DNA of 64,000 nucleotides from Venturia oleaginea (GCA_013176395.1 JABMLP010000012.1:1364001-1428000), one strand, 5' to 3'. Shown: positions 9,501-19,409, counted from the stretch's first letter. The notes: generated by a model not told the origin, from the letters alone. Numbers and translations are program-made.

Positions 9501-10885
9501 ACTATCTATCTATATATTTGGTCTATACATTGTAGTTGCTGTTAATATGCTAGCTAAAGTATTGTTTTACTTGTAGCCTCGTACGTATAGTTCTAAATAC
9601 GAGCTTCATACTACTAAGACTAACAAGTCTCACTGGTCCTAAAGTTTGCGCGTACCCAGTCAGGCAACCAATTCTTTCCCCCTCGGCATGAGAACCCGTT
9701 GAGTTGGGTCCACCCAGGTTTGCATAGAATGAAACACCATGGGGGCATTCCCTCCGAGTTTATGATATTCATCGCACACGATTTGGTCGATTGCATGTCA
9801 ACCAAGGTAAGGGGTTGCATTGCGACAAGAATGTGAGCCACAGTCCGTTAGGTTAGGATTCTACGTTCTGCTGCTTCATGCTGCTTCGATAGATGCACGT
9901 GCGAAGCTGTCGGGTGAAGCATAAACGACAAAGATGTCTCGGGCTCGAATGTCGAAGCGCGTGAATTAAGGAATGGCCGAGAGACTGTCTCGATCGATGT
10001 GCTTTTATAGCTTTTGGACTCGTTTCTGATGTCTCGGGACCAGATTCAATAGGAGGATGCATGTGAGCCCAGGATTGAGTGAGTAAGCGAAATTGGCTAT
10101 TTGGGAGCTATTTCAGGTCCCTAATGGGCCGTGATTCGAGCATCGAGTCATATGTCTGATAAAGAGATAGAGACAAGGAAAACATGGCGGAGAGAACGGA
10201 AAAGAGTATTGATAATGAAAGGAAGATGTCCAGTTCGCGGCAGACGGAGAACTCTGCGACTCCGTAGCGGGCCCACTTTGACAAAGACATCTCCCCGTTG
10301 TGCGACACATCCACCTTCAACTTTACTGACAAACACAAACATCACCAACAATTCCAAGAGAGAGACTTGTCGGGTTTCCGCACGCCTGTTTCTTCCGCTG
10401 CAAGCTGTCGCTGCAAGCTGTCGCTGCAAGCTGTGATTCGACTGCCCCTGAACATGCTGATGTGTCCTGCCAGCCTTCGATAGCATTCTTCAGCCACCAA
10501 CTCTCGTGTCATGATCAAGCCAAGTCATTTCGTCTTTACGATCCTGTCCTTTGGGCACGGCAGAGCTTTAATTTAATACTATGCTTTCTTACATGCTCAC
10601 CATCGCCGATGCCCACGAGAAACAATTCTTATCAGCTTCGCTTGCAAAAGGTAAACTTTGATTTGAGAATTCGGAACAACACCTTTCTTTCAAACCAGCT
10701 GCGACACTATCTTGTGTATACCGGGTACAACCCCACGGCTGGATTAAGACGTCACTTCTATGCGCTCAGTCATCGAATCTTCTAACAAAAGCCAAATCTC
10801 CACCTTCTCGAACAACTACTAGTACCTTCTCGCCTGCCTGGCCAGTCTTGTTGCTGTCGGCTTTCTTTGTTCCACATCCAACACC
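9501..10885. other. Intergenic, no supported gene
   Basis: Only short overlapping ORFs without coding character. It includes a three-fold 13-bp repeat (CGCTGCAAGCTGT) at about 10397-10436 and pyrimidine-rich sequence before 10886 that probably is the 5' leader of the next gene. Confidence 0.6.
10397..10436. repeat. Short tandem repeat, three 13-bp units
   Basis: The unit CGCTGCAAGCTGT is repeated three times with almost no variation. Confidence 0.85.
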
Positions 10886-11254
10886 ATGAACACTTCATCG
10901 ATCCCCAATTCTGCGCCGTCTGGACCGCCTCAGCCTAGACTTTCGCGAGGCACGATAATCGGATCTGCTGTAGGAGGAGGAGTTGCCTTGATCATTTTTC
11001 TTTTGCTTTTCTATCTCATCGTAAAAGACAGGAATTATCGCAATCGTGGGAAGGTTGTTGGCTTACCCATGGAGGATCAAGATGGATCAGAAGGTTTGAG
11101 ACCAGCTCTTGAATACGAGGGCGTCCAGATTCCAAACCTCCACAAGAAGAAACCGCAGGATAAGGAAAAATCGGGTAGTCAAGAATCGACTGCAGTTGGA
11201 AGCAGAGACTCCTCTTCACGCAATTTATCTTTGCCCCAGAAAACCAAAGGTTGA
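10886..11254 (+). CDS. Small single-pass membrane protein
   Basis: 122 residues from an ATG in good fungal context (ACACCATGAAC). A Pro/Ser-rich N-terminus leads to one transmembrane helix at about residues 24-46 (GSAVGGGVALIIFLLLFYLI), then a basic stop-transfer segment (KDRNYRNRGK) and a polar, lysine/serine-rich tail of about 75 residues. There is no cleavable signal peptide, so a type III/I orientation with the tail in the cytosol is likely. The glycine-rich start of the helix resembles many short fungal membrane proteins. I recognise no family. Single exon. Confidence 0.5.
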   Translation: MNTSSIPNSAPSGPPQPRLSRGTIIGSAVGGGVALIIFLLLFYLIVKDRNYRNRGKVVGLPMEDQDGSEGLRPALEYEGVQIPNLHKKKPQDKEKSGSQESTAVGSRDSSSRNLSLPQKTKG

Positions 11255-11512
11255 AGATCTCATGCTGATGAGATCATGGTTATTCATAGGTGGTTGATAC
11301 CAAGATAACCGTCTCCTCTTTGTGGTAAGCTGTATTCCTCTCCTATGGCCATGAACACCATTCTCACGCCTCCTGATCAGCTCTTCCAATATTACCATAC
11401 ATTTCTTTATCACAAAACCTCAACGGTCTCAAAACACTAGGCGACTAGATGCAGACCTCACATCAACTTCCAGCGGCTATCTCGAAAGGACCTCCCTACA
11501 CACACTGCCACA

Positions 11513-11956
11513 ATGGGCACAAAAGAAACCGAGAAATCATATTACTGTCCAGTCTCCACGAGCCCAATATGTAACTACCTTCGACAGGACCAATATCTCG
11601 CAGCAACCACTCGCCAACCACTCTTAGGCTGCAAATTTCACTTCAGTTCCTATCCTTTCCACACATGGATAAAGCGTCTAGCTCAACCCCACCTAAACGC
11701 CTTCCATTCCCCTGACGATATTGAGGAGCCGAGCTTTGTCGAACATATCGTCCAGCGACTGAACCTTGTAGAAGTCGTGGCGCAGAAGGCAACTCTCTCC
11801 CACTCCATCTTCGAGCATGTTCGTTACATCCGTCCAAGCTTCTCAAGAAAACATGCGTGGACGAGGACGTCGGATGTAGTGATCGATGACATCTTTCCAG
11901 GAACAAACGACGGTGTGTATGCGTCACACTTCGATGGACATGCCTGGTGCAGGTAG
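11513..11956 (+). CDS. Possible 147-aa hypothetical protein
   Basis: ATG at 11513 in reasonable context, no introns. No motif recognised. The opposite strand is also open over most of it (11643-11972), so coding strand and reality are uncertain. Confidence 0.22.
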   Translation: MGTKETEKSYYCPVSTSPICNYLRQDQYLAATTRQPLLGCKFHFSSYPFHTWIKRLAQPHLNAFHSPDDIEEPSFVEHIVQRLNLVEVVAQKATLSHSIFEHVRYIRPSFSRKHAWTRTSDVVIDDIFPGTNDGVYASHFDGHAWCR

Positions 11957-13374
11957 CATTTGTCGCGAACAAGATTCATCCCAGCAGCTACGGTCTTGCC
12001 ATGCTCCCATCCACGCAACATTGAACAGCTCGCTTCGCAAACAGAAACCGGAACACTCGATCGAGACATCAAGACAGAAGAACACTAAATCTTCCTCGCT
12101 CGCACGACATACACTACCAAGGCCACCATGAGCTGGCTTAGCTTATACCCAGATCACGTGACTAGGCGAACAAGATCGACTGCAGTGGAAGACGTCAGTA
12201 AAGATTTTCTGTCTTACGGCATAACGAGAAAGTTTCTTTACGGAAATTGTAGTTGGAGAATCCTAATAGAAAAAATTATTTGCCCAAGGTGGGAGATGAA
12301 TGAAGGACAGTACTGCGCGGCCGCAAAAGCGATGTAGAGCCACATAATGTAATATGAAATAGCACCACAAACCATCGCAAGACCGGTGCCAACTTGATTC
12401 TGGCCAAGTTGTAGCAAAAATACGCATGTCCCCTTCCATCCCCCGAAGAATCATATCTATCCTCCTTCACTTTCCTCTCACGAGTCCACCTATATATACA
12501 ACTAACTATTACTATCCTCCCTCTTTGCGACGAGGATGAAGGATATCCCGAGCAGTGTGCAGTCATCAGACGAGACAGATGTAGACATCGGCGAAGAGTA
12601 TACTATGGAATATATCTTATTGAAACCCATACGATTCCAGTCAAGATGGAAGAACAGTGGCTTTCATTCCCAAGGGCCTTTCCGTCCTTTGCTGCCTGAA
12701 AGAGGTAGATCCATTCTTCTCACTTAGAAACCAGAAACCACCAGCACGCATCCCGATGAGCATCATCAACTCATTCGTCTCCACGAGCACATTACTCGGC
12801 TCCACTCGCTCGAACTCTCTGTACCCGAGCCCCCCATGCCCAATGGACGCCCTCACAGCACTTGCAGCTTGCCACTAATCAGGCTTGCTCCAAGCCTTTC
12901 ACATAGACGAAGGGAGCCCAATCTCTTCATCTATTCCAGCTATCCAAAAGCGTTGACAGAAGCCTTGAAACTAGATGCCGTTGACACACGCGTTGGAACT
13001 GACAAAGACTATGGGCTCCGTTTATCTTGGTTAAAAACCTCACAGCAACGAAAGGGGCCAGCGTTCCAACCAACCAACCAAACCCTTCATCTGGGGACGA
13101 CAACGATCTTTTTCGAATGCCATTGGGTGAAAATTGCTTTCACCGCGGACGAGAAGGGCTAAAATCTGGTTTCAACGTCCGAATGGAATATCACACCCTC
13201 AAATGACTACATCAACGATGATGGCTTGAGATCTTGTTGTGATGGTGGCGGCTGTCCGGATTCAAATGGCGGGGGTCATCGTGGCGCAATGTGTACAGTG
13301 AGTGGTTTCCTTGCCGAAGCCGTTCAGAGTCATCGAATCATCTCTGCCAATGATCCCGATCATTCTCTGTTGCT
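11957..13374. other. Intergenic, no supported gene
   Basis: Short ORFs on both strands, none with family-like features. It includes a short run of ATG-initiated ORFs of 60-108 codons that I do not trust. It ends at the 3' end of PEX14. Confidence 0.5.
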
Positions 13375-14574
13375 TTATCCCACAACCGCACCAGCTGCTC
13401 TTGGAAAGTTCCTCGTGCTCAACAAAACACCTTTGACGCCTCTGATTTCCGCCTTGAATTTGTCAATTTCATCGTTCTTGTTGCCAGATGTATCGTTCCC
13501 GGACCAGCCACCATAGTTACCACCACCGTATCGATAGTATGGACTCGAATATGTCAAGTCGTTCAGGTAAGATGTCAAGGATGCAAGTTGCTTACTAACA
13601 TCGTCTTCCTTTTCCTCTATGGAAGAATTGGAATGTTGTAGGTCCTTGAGGTGGGATGCCATAATCTTGAGTCGATTCTCATGCCCGCTGACAATATCTG
13701 CTGGAAGGAGATCCGAGAGGTCTGATGACGAGGTGTGGCGTGACAGTGATGGGGAGGTTTGGGTGCCGAAATCGCGGTGGAAGAGTTCAGTTGGGTCCTC
13801 GTCTGATGTCTCTGATTTGTCGTCTGCCAGGTCCAAACCTGAAGAGGTTGTGGGTCTTGATGGGGGTGATTTGGAGACCATTGTCGATAGACGAGAATTG
13901 AGACGCTCGACTTGAGTTCTGGTGTGCCCAAGCAATTCGTGGCGGGATTCATTCAATGCAGCTTGTTGGGGACCGATGATGTATTTTGACAGGCCGTAGA
14001 TGGTAGCGTATAGTCCAGCGGTTATATATGCAGTATTCAGTAGTCGGTCGGTGGTTACTAGAGGTGGAGGTTTGCTGGCGTGAACGAGGAATTCCGGGTA
14101 TGTGATGACAGGCGGGACATCACGAATTTGCTGTACTGGTTTGGGGGGTAGGAGTGGTGCTTTCTAGAGAAGTGTTAGATGCTATTATAAATACATTGTA
14201 CAGTTGTTGTAACAAACCTGAACAGCAACCTCGTCTGGATCTTTCCCTAAGAGAGCCTCAATGTCATCCCGCTCCACACCTTTCGACTCCAAGAAGGCGA
14301 TCTTCCGTTCCCGGTCAGCATCTTGTATGCTTGGATCTTGCAAGAACTTGGCGGCCTGTTCTCTCAAAATCCTTGGTTCGGTGGAAGTCGCTTCTTCCTC
14401 ATCGACTATCTCGATGGGATGCTCTTCGGGTGCCTTTGCGGGCGTCTCTTGGGGTGCCTTTGCGGGCGTCTCTTCTTGCGCTGGTGCGGCTGTCTCTTCT
14501 GATTTACTAAATTCTTCTGCGCCTGGAACAGGATCTGAGCGTTGCCAGGCTGGAATCGAAGATTTGGGAGGCAT
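13375..14574 (-). CDS. PEX14: Peroxin-14, peroxisomal docking protein
   Basis: Two exons: 14574-14218 (119 codons) and 14163-13375, joined in phase 0 by a 54-nt intron (14217-14164); 381 residues. Residues about 70-115 hold the Pex14 N-terminal domain (REQAAKFLQDPSIQDADRER, then a KIAFLESKGVERDDIEALLG-like helix), the site that binds Pex5 and Pex19 in known homologues. After a proline-rich stretch comes the membrane-proximal part with YPEFLVHASKPPPLVTTDRL and a hydrophobic segment (NTAYITAGLYATIYG) that anchors the docking complex. A Ser-rich coiled-coil tail follows. Upstream of the domain are EETPAKAP repeats. Role: docking of PTS receptors at the peroxisome membrane. Divergent from the IES2 side. 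Confidence 0.92.
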
Positions 14575-14823
14575 GATTGAACAATATCTGAGTTTATAGT
14601 TGCAGATGAGAGTTGTGTAGGCGAAGTTAGGCTGTCTGCTCTCATGTCGGATATGCCGAGGTCAATGTCACGGGCTTGTCCCTGAGAACTTATTCAGTAC
14701 CACCAAAGCTCACCTGGAAGCTCGACTCGATCGCTTTGGCATCTGAATATCGACAATCTTGATTCTCTATATCTACAGCTCCTGCATCTACATCGTGGCA
14801 AATAATATCGTAATCCGGCCATC

Positions 14824-15054
14824 ATGGACAGCTACAGCAGTGAGCGGCCCTCCAAGCGCCTTAGACGGCTGTCGACTGAGGATGACAGCGAGGATGGGAA
14901 TTTCAGGTGAGTGCTGCACCTTGATTGGGGCACCGAGTCGGAGAAATAGCAGGCATGCGTGCAACGGACGACTTATATACCTAGGTATATGGACAAAGGA
15001 ACGCCTACCAAAGCGCCGAACAGTGCAGTACTACCTCCTACAAACTGGCAATAG
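14824..15054 (+). CDS. 50-aa spliced micro-ORF between PEX14 and IES2
   Basis: ATG at 14824 opens a basic then acidic peptide (RPSKRLRRLSTEDDSEDGNF). A GTGAGT splice site at 14907 and CTAG at 14981-14984 define a 78-nt intron; splicing joins the frame to YMDKGTPTKAPNSAVL and a stop at 15052. Total 50 codons. The cluster of R/K followed by acidic residues resembles a nuclear localisation or histone-chaperone-like tail. It may be a true small gene, an upstream ORF on the IES2 transcript, or a chance spliced reading. Confidence 0.33.
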
Positions 15055-15066
15055 CCGCACCTCTGT

Positions 15067-15120
15067 ACACCACTGCCACTGCCACTGCCACTACCACTCC
15101 CACTCCCACTCCCACTGCCA
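15067..15120. repeat. Hexanucleotide microsatellite CCACTG/CCACTC
   Basis: About nine tandem hexamers with single-base variation, just before the leader of IES2. Confidence 0.9.
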
Positions 15121-15203
15121 ATAAATTTACAAAGACAACTCCATTCTCACCACAAATATATCTTCAAAGACAACTCTATTCTCAACTCATTCTCACCACA
15201 AAC

Positions 15204-16965
15204 ATGCCTGCTACTCGCCGACTACTAAGACGCAAAGAACTAATAGCTCGCCCCAGCGCCGCCCCAAACTCAGCATCCCGCCCACGACGCGCTGCCGCTT
15301 CAGGTACGACAATCGAGCGCAGCTCGCCGCCTGACGACCGAACCACTTCAATACGACTGACCGTCAAGTCAGACCCAATGAAGCTTCAACAGGCCACCCG
15401 CGGTCAAGCAACCACATCACGGTCAGGAAGGTCCAACATTTTTCCAGATCTTGCTGACATAGTTAGTGGTCCACGACAGACACGAAAGAAGGCCATTGTT
15501 GAAGAGTCTTCGGAAGAAGAAGACGACGACGAGCAAACCCCTGCTGGCTATGGCCACGAGGACGAGGATGATCTCTCCGACGAAGACGCCGAAGGTGAAG
15601 AAGATGAGGATGAAGATTTGGACGCTGAAGGCGAGGACGACGAGGAAATGGTTGTTGTTCCTCCGCCTGCACGCGCCTCTGCTCCGAAGGGAAAGGCTGC
15701 AAAACCACAAGTCACAATCACGCCTGCGCAAGAGCTGCCTAGCGTAGAGGACAAGGAAATGGCCATGGACGACGATGACGATGACGACGAACTCTCTGAG
15801 CTGGACGAAGACGCGGAGGGGGAGTTAGACGATGAACTCGGCGGGGAGGAGGACGCCGAGGGGGAAGAAGATGAGGATAGCGACGAAGACATATCAGCTT
15901 CAGTCAGCCGTGGTGATACACCTGATCTCAGCAAATTGACAAGCAGACAGAGGAGGCAATTTGAAGACGCGGATGATGGCAGTCTTCTTGCCCTGTCAAA
16001 TGGCATGTTCTCTGCATCGGGTTTTAGACGACTTTGGCTAATAATTCCTACAGAAGCACAAAAGAAGAAAGTGCTCACAGAAGAAGAGCATAACATGCGC
16101 CGCACCGAAATGGCTCGCCGCCGAAAGAATCTCAGTGAAAAGCGCAACGAGGAAGAGAAACAAGATACTATCAATCGTCTGCTGAAGAAACAAGCCCCGA
16201 AACGCCGTTCCAAAGCCGAGAAAGAAGCTGATCTCAGAGCCGAGGAAGAAGCCGACCCCGATCGCGTCCTTCCAAAGGCAAGTCCTGTTTACATACGCAC
16301 GGTTATTAATTCCTCTGGCTCGCATGTAAGCTTCCCGGAGGTCGACGAGGGTGCACACTTTGCTGAATTCCTGGCGAACTCGAAACTAGAGGACAAGAGT
16401 GCAAGACGTTATCCTAGACCAATGGTGGAAGAGGTTTTTTGAGCTTATAAAGAAAGTCTCACGCTATGTATTCTTTTGTCGACTCTGATGCCAGTGCGAA
16501 AAACAAGAAGAGCAGAAATTGATCAAGGGCGGAAACGAGGATCAATATGCTTTAGCCGAAGAAACTTGCGATAGATTGCGATCTGGAAAGCCTTGCAGTT
16601 CTCTGGACGAGGCGAAAAAGTTCATGGAAAATTCGGTGTTTCTTAAGAGTTTGTATACTCTGGTTTCTAAAGCTGATGCGATCGTCGCCTGCCCGGCAAC
16701 TGACAGTCCACGCTCGGGTGAGGATGAAGATGTTGACGAAGAATCGACCTCGGACGCACCAGTAGTTGAGGTCTCCGAAGAGCCACCCCCCAAAAAACGC
16801 AGAAAGAACCTAGTCGATGAACTTAGGCATCATAGTAAGATTGGTGAAAAGGAGCGGCCGAAGAAGTCACACCACGAACGCAAAAGCGGCAATCCCTTTT
16901 ACTCTCTCAAGAAAATTACAGCGAAGGAACGTGAGGCTACCAGGCAATTGGGCTATGAATTGTGA
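15204..16965 (+). CDS. IES2: INO80 chromatin-remodelling complex subunit Ies2 (PAPA-1 domain)
   Basis: The N-terminus is basic, followed by about 150 residues of D/E-rich repeats. The PAPA-1 core follows: LTSRQRRQFEDADDGSLLAL, then EEEHNMRRTEMARRRKNLSE and RLLKKQAPKRR. These identify Ies2, an INO80 ATPase partner in the nucleus. Between the two core pieces lies a 51-nt in-frame segment (16003-16053) that starts GCATGT, holds GGCTAAT and ends CCTACAG. I read it as a GC-AG intron because its removal joins SLLALSN to EAQKKK, as in the family. A second intron (16434-16494, GTTTTT...CCAG) joins in phase 0 to a 156-codon exon ending 16965, giving 549 residues. If it is retained, the protein stops at 16442. 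The 3' part has KKRRKNLVDEL and a lysine-rich tail. Confidence 0.85.
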
Positions 16966-17381
16966 AGAGTTTCTCGATGCAGAAGAACATGGGTGAGGAC
17001 ACTATTGCTTGTAGCATGCTACTATTCTTGAATATGATGCATTACACTTGTAGGTTCTGAAGATTGACGCATGCCATTATCAATTTTAATCATCGTCTCT
17101 TTACTCTCATTGTGCTTCGTTCCCGCCAATTTGATTATCTGGTTAGCAGTCTGGATTGCGTGATTGTGTTGCTGGGTGTAAGATCACAACGTTGTTGCTC
17201 GGTAAGCCGGAATTGAATTGTAGGTACTTCGTACTGGGTTTCTTATCGATTGGAAAAGTGAATGGAGATGCCGATGCCATCTCCAGTATTTTCTTCGTCG
17301 GGTGCGGCGGGCTCGCAAAGATGACTCAACCATACCTACGGGAACTCCAAAAACAACACAACAACAAACATCCGGAACAGC
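16966..17381. other. Intergenic, no supported gene
   Basis: The 3' flank of IES2. A 130-codon plus-strand ORF (17156-17548) runs antisense through the tRNA gene and shows no family-like features. Confidence 0.5.
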
Positions 17382-17386
17382 AAAAA
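17382..17386 (-). terminator. Polymerase III terminator (T5)
   Basis: Five T on the minus strand, 14 nt after the tRNA 3' end. Confidence 0.7.
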
Positions 17387-17409
17387 GGTATCCAAGATTT
17401 GATGAGAGG

Positions 17410-17420
17410 GGATTCGAACC
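17410..17420 (-). promoter_or_regulatory. Internal polymerase III B box
   Basis: GGTTCGAATCC matches the B-box consensus GGTTCGANTCC and starts at the first base after the T-arm intron. The A-to-B spacing is about 180 bp because of the introns. Confidence 0.8.
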
Positions 17421-17473
17421 CTTGGAGTTGTCAGTTTTCTATTGCGTTGTTTAATATGTACGAGATTTCTTAC
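17421..17473 (-). other. Intron in the tRNA T arm, spliceosomal type, 53 nt
   Basis: Begins GTAAGA, has AAACTGAC near the 3' end, ends CTCCAAG. Removal joins GATGCGGG to GGTTCGAAT, restoring the T arm. Confidence 0.75.
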
Positions 17474-17495
17474 CCCGCATCTTTCGATACTAGAA

Positions 17496-17524
17496 ATCAC
17501 CAAAGCTTGCGCTTGGAAGCATTT
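17496..17524 (-). other. Canonical anticodon-loop tRNA intron, 29 nt
   Basis: Starts one base 3' of the anticodon (after position 37), the normal place for eukaryotic tRNA introns removed by tRNA endonuclease. Contains TTTGG, able to pair with the anticodon region. Confidence 0.8.
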
Positions 17525-17539
17525 CTTGAGTCTAGCGCC

Positions 17540-17594
17540 CTGGAGTAAGAATTAGACCGAAGTGCATTGAAACCCCTCAAGATTATAGACCTAC
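17540..17594 (-). other. Intron in the tRNA D arm, spliceosomal type, 55 nt
   Basis: Begins GTAGGT, has GGTCTAAT about 14 nt before the 3' end, ends ACTCCAG. Removal joins GGTCTAA to GGCGCTAG, the canonical tRNA-Leu D arm. Confidence 0.75.
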
Positions 17595-17599
17595 TTAGA

Positions 17600-17610
17600 C
17601 CGCTCGGCCA
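17600..17610 (-). promoter_or_regulatory. Internal polymerase III A box
   Basis: TGGCCGAGCGG matches the A-box consensus TRGYNNANNNG and lies wholly in the first exon. Confidence 0.75.
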
Positions 17611-17617
17611 TCTCACC

Positions 17618-17992
17618 GTTAATGTGAGAATTAGAAAAGAGTTGGTTTATATCGCCGTCTAAAGATGAGTCATATTCATCTTTCTTGTGGATTGTTGTGG
17701 GAAAATTGGGGTGATGAAGGGTTTGAGGATGAGGGTGATTGGTAATGAGGAAAAGGATGAAAGAATCCCTGCGAGATTGGGCGTATACACAGAAGAGAAA
17801 CCAAGAGATTGTAATTAGTAGTCAATTTGTGTGAATGATTGTACGGAACGAGGCATATGTACCTCCCTAGCCGTAACTTTGGTTCGTCAAACAGGATGCG
17901 CAATACATTTTGGTCTATATCTTGATCATTGTGCTTCCAGTGATCTTTCATGGGAGCATCAGGACTTGATCGCACGCGATTTAGGCAGCGAA
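17618..17992. other. Intergenic, no supported gene
   Basis: 5' flank of the tRNA gene and 3' flank of the esterase relic. AT-rich, nothing recognised. Confidence 0.5.
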
Positions 17993-18861
17993 TTACTCAT
18001 TCACCCATTTCCCGATGCTTCCCAATGTCTCATCGGCCATTTCATGCTTTCCAGCCATGAAGGGGTAGGCGTGTTGCATGCCCTCCTGCACGTCCAGGAC
18101 TACACTTCCGCCAGCTTCTTTGAACTTTTCCGCCATTTTTGTACTGTTGTCGAGTAACGTCTCGTAGCTTCCTGCGGCGAGATACATAGGCGGCAAACCT
18201 TTGACATCAGCATATAACGGATTTACCGACGGATCTGTGAAGAGGTAGTCATCAGGCAGGAATAAAGATCGCATGTTTTCGAGAACGGGAGCTTGGACAA
18301 AGGCATCGGTTGAGGCATTGGAGGTCAAGTACCGGCAGCCGATAGTTCCATGTCGTGCCAGGGGGAGAGTCCTATGATTGCTCTTGGAAGGGCGAGCTTG
18401 AGATCGCGGAGCTTGAGGACGAGAGAAGTGGCTAGGTTGCCGCCTGCTGAGTCTCCCTGATAAAAATATCACTCAATGGTCTCAATACACGTAAGAAAGG
18501 GAGCACACTCACAGCAGTGGCAATATTCTCAGCTTTATATCCCTGTTCCAGAAGCCATCTATACGCCTCCACAGCATCCTCGATCTGACTCGGAAACCTC
18601 GCTTCAGGGGAACGTCGATAGTCAACTGCCAAAGCTTTACAATCCACCCGTTTGGCAAGATGTCCTACCATTTTCGATGGCTGTTCAGACCGTTGGTGGC
18701 AAAGCCGCTGCCGTGGAAGTAAAGGATCACGTTTTTTGAATGTTGAGCTGAGACGGGAATGTGCCAAAGGGCTGGGCGACTGCCTGCTGAGACTTCTTCG
18801 TAGGTTACGAGAGTGGGCTCCGAGGGAATTCACACCTGTGACGGTCAAGATGAATCTCGAA
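17993..18861 (-). pseudogene. HSL-type alpha/beta hydrolase (esterase/lipase), frameshifted
   Basis: Pieces read in order: TYEEVSAG and RPALWHIPVSA, then the oxyanion motif FHGSGF (usually HGGGF), SHRK, then in another frame GHLAKRVDCKALAVDYRRSP and YRWLLEQGY. A 56-nt intron (18512-18457) leads to the nucleophile motif GDSAGGN, then SPWHDMEL, then after another frame change TDAFVQAPVLENM, NPLYADVKGLPPMYLAAG, and the histidine region GMQHAYPF. Frame changes are near 18672 (a missing A in an A run) and near 18335 (stop at 18325-18327). The acid position reads GSYETLL where relatives have GGDE, so the catalytic Asp seems replaced by Tyr. Together these indicate a non-functional gene; two sequence errors alone would not explain the Asp loss. 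Confidence 0.72.
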
Positions 18862-19409
18862 AGCTATACTGTCCATCTTAGTAATAGATCAGGCTGACCC
18901 GAGCCCGCGACGCTGCACATCAGCCTTCACATTTCCACATTTGACCGCACGAGGCTGCGGTCTCCATATTTGTGAGCAACGCAAAGTGTCCTGGGCCGGA
19001 AGGTTGCGTGCTATCATTGATATGGTGAGAAGCTCCTTGAGACGAAGCCACCAGTAAGAAGAGTGTTAGCAATGGTAGATGCTCATCAATCAGGCGAGCC
19101 GTTCTGCATTGACTAGATAGTGTTGAGGTTACATCTTCCGCATTCGTTGATACTGTCGCAGGCGGTCAATACCTCTACATTGCGACCGGGAGGTTGTGAG
19201 ACATCGGACTAGAGATGGATGAGAAGATGAGACGTAAGCAAGCAGCTTGGCGACATGACTCGGACCAGGCCTAGTTCTGTGCCTCGAGGGCTAGATTATT
19301 TTGGGTCATCCGACATCAGCTTCATCACCCTCGACAGGCCCTTTTCCTCCTTTTCCATCCAAATCCCATCAACTGTTTTGGCGGGCCTCTCAAGGCCGTC
19401 ATCAGGACT
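18862..19409. other. Intergenic between two decayed genes
   Basis: No convincing ORF. The segment before 19410 may contain 5' sequence of the HET gene. Confidence 0.5.

Larger units (their letters stand above)
17400..17617 (-). tRNA. tRNA-Leu(CAA) with three introns, two of them spliceosomal in form
   Basis: Read on the minus strand, the acceptor GGTGAGA (17617-17611) pairs with TCTCATC (17407-17401), six Watson-Crick pairs and one G-T, with discriminator A at 17400. The D arm starts GCCGAGCGGTCTAA. The anticodon stem CTAGA/TCTAG (17535-17531 and 17494-17490) is perfect around loop CTCAAGT, anticodon CAA at 17528-17526. The class II variable arm TATCGAAAGATGC matches yeast tRNA-Leu(CAA) in style. 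Exons are 17617-17595, 17539-17525, 17495-17474 and 17420-17400 (81 nt). A and B boxes and a downstream T5 are intact. Oddity: after splicing the T arm is GGGGG-TTCGAAT-CCCC, one base short of a standard 5-bp stem with 7-nt loop. A pseudogene with two intron-like insertions is the alternative. Confidence 0.82.

Noticed and set aside
12128..13162. Several ORFs of 60-108 codons
   Set aside because: Both strands are equally open, with no motifs and no introns supporting them.
15548..16213. 221-codon serine-rich ORF on the minus strand
   Set aside because: Exact antisense shadow of the acidic D/E codons of IES2.
17156..17548. 130-codon plus-strand ORF over the tRNA gene
   Set aside because: No family-like features, and it is antisense to the tRNA.
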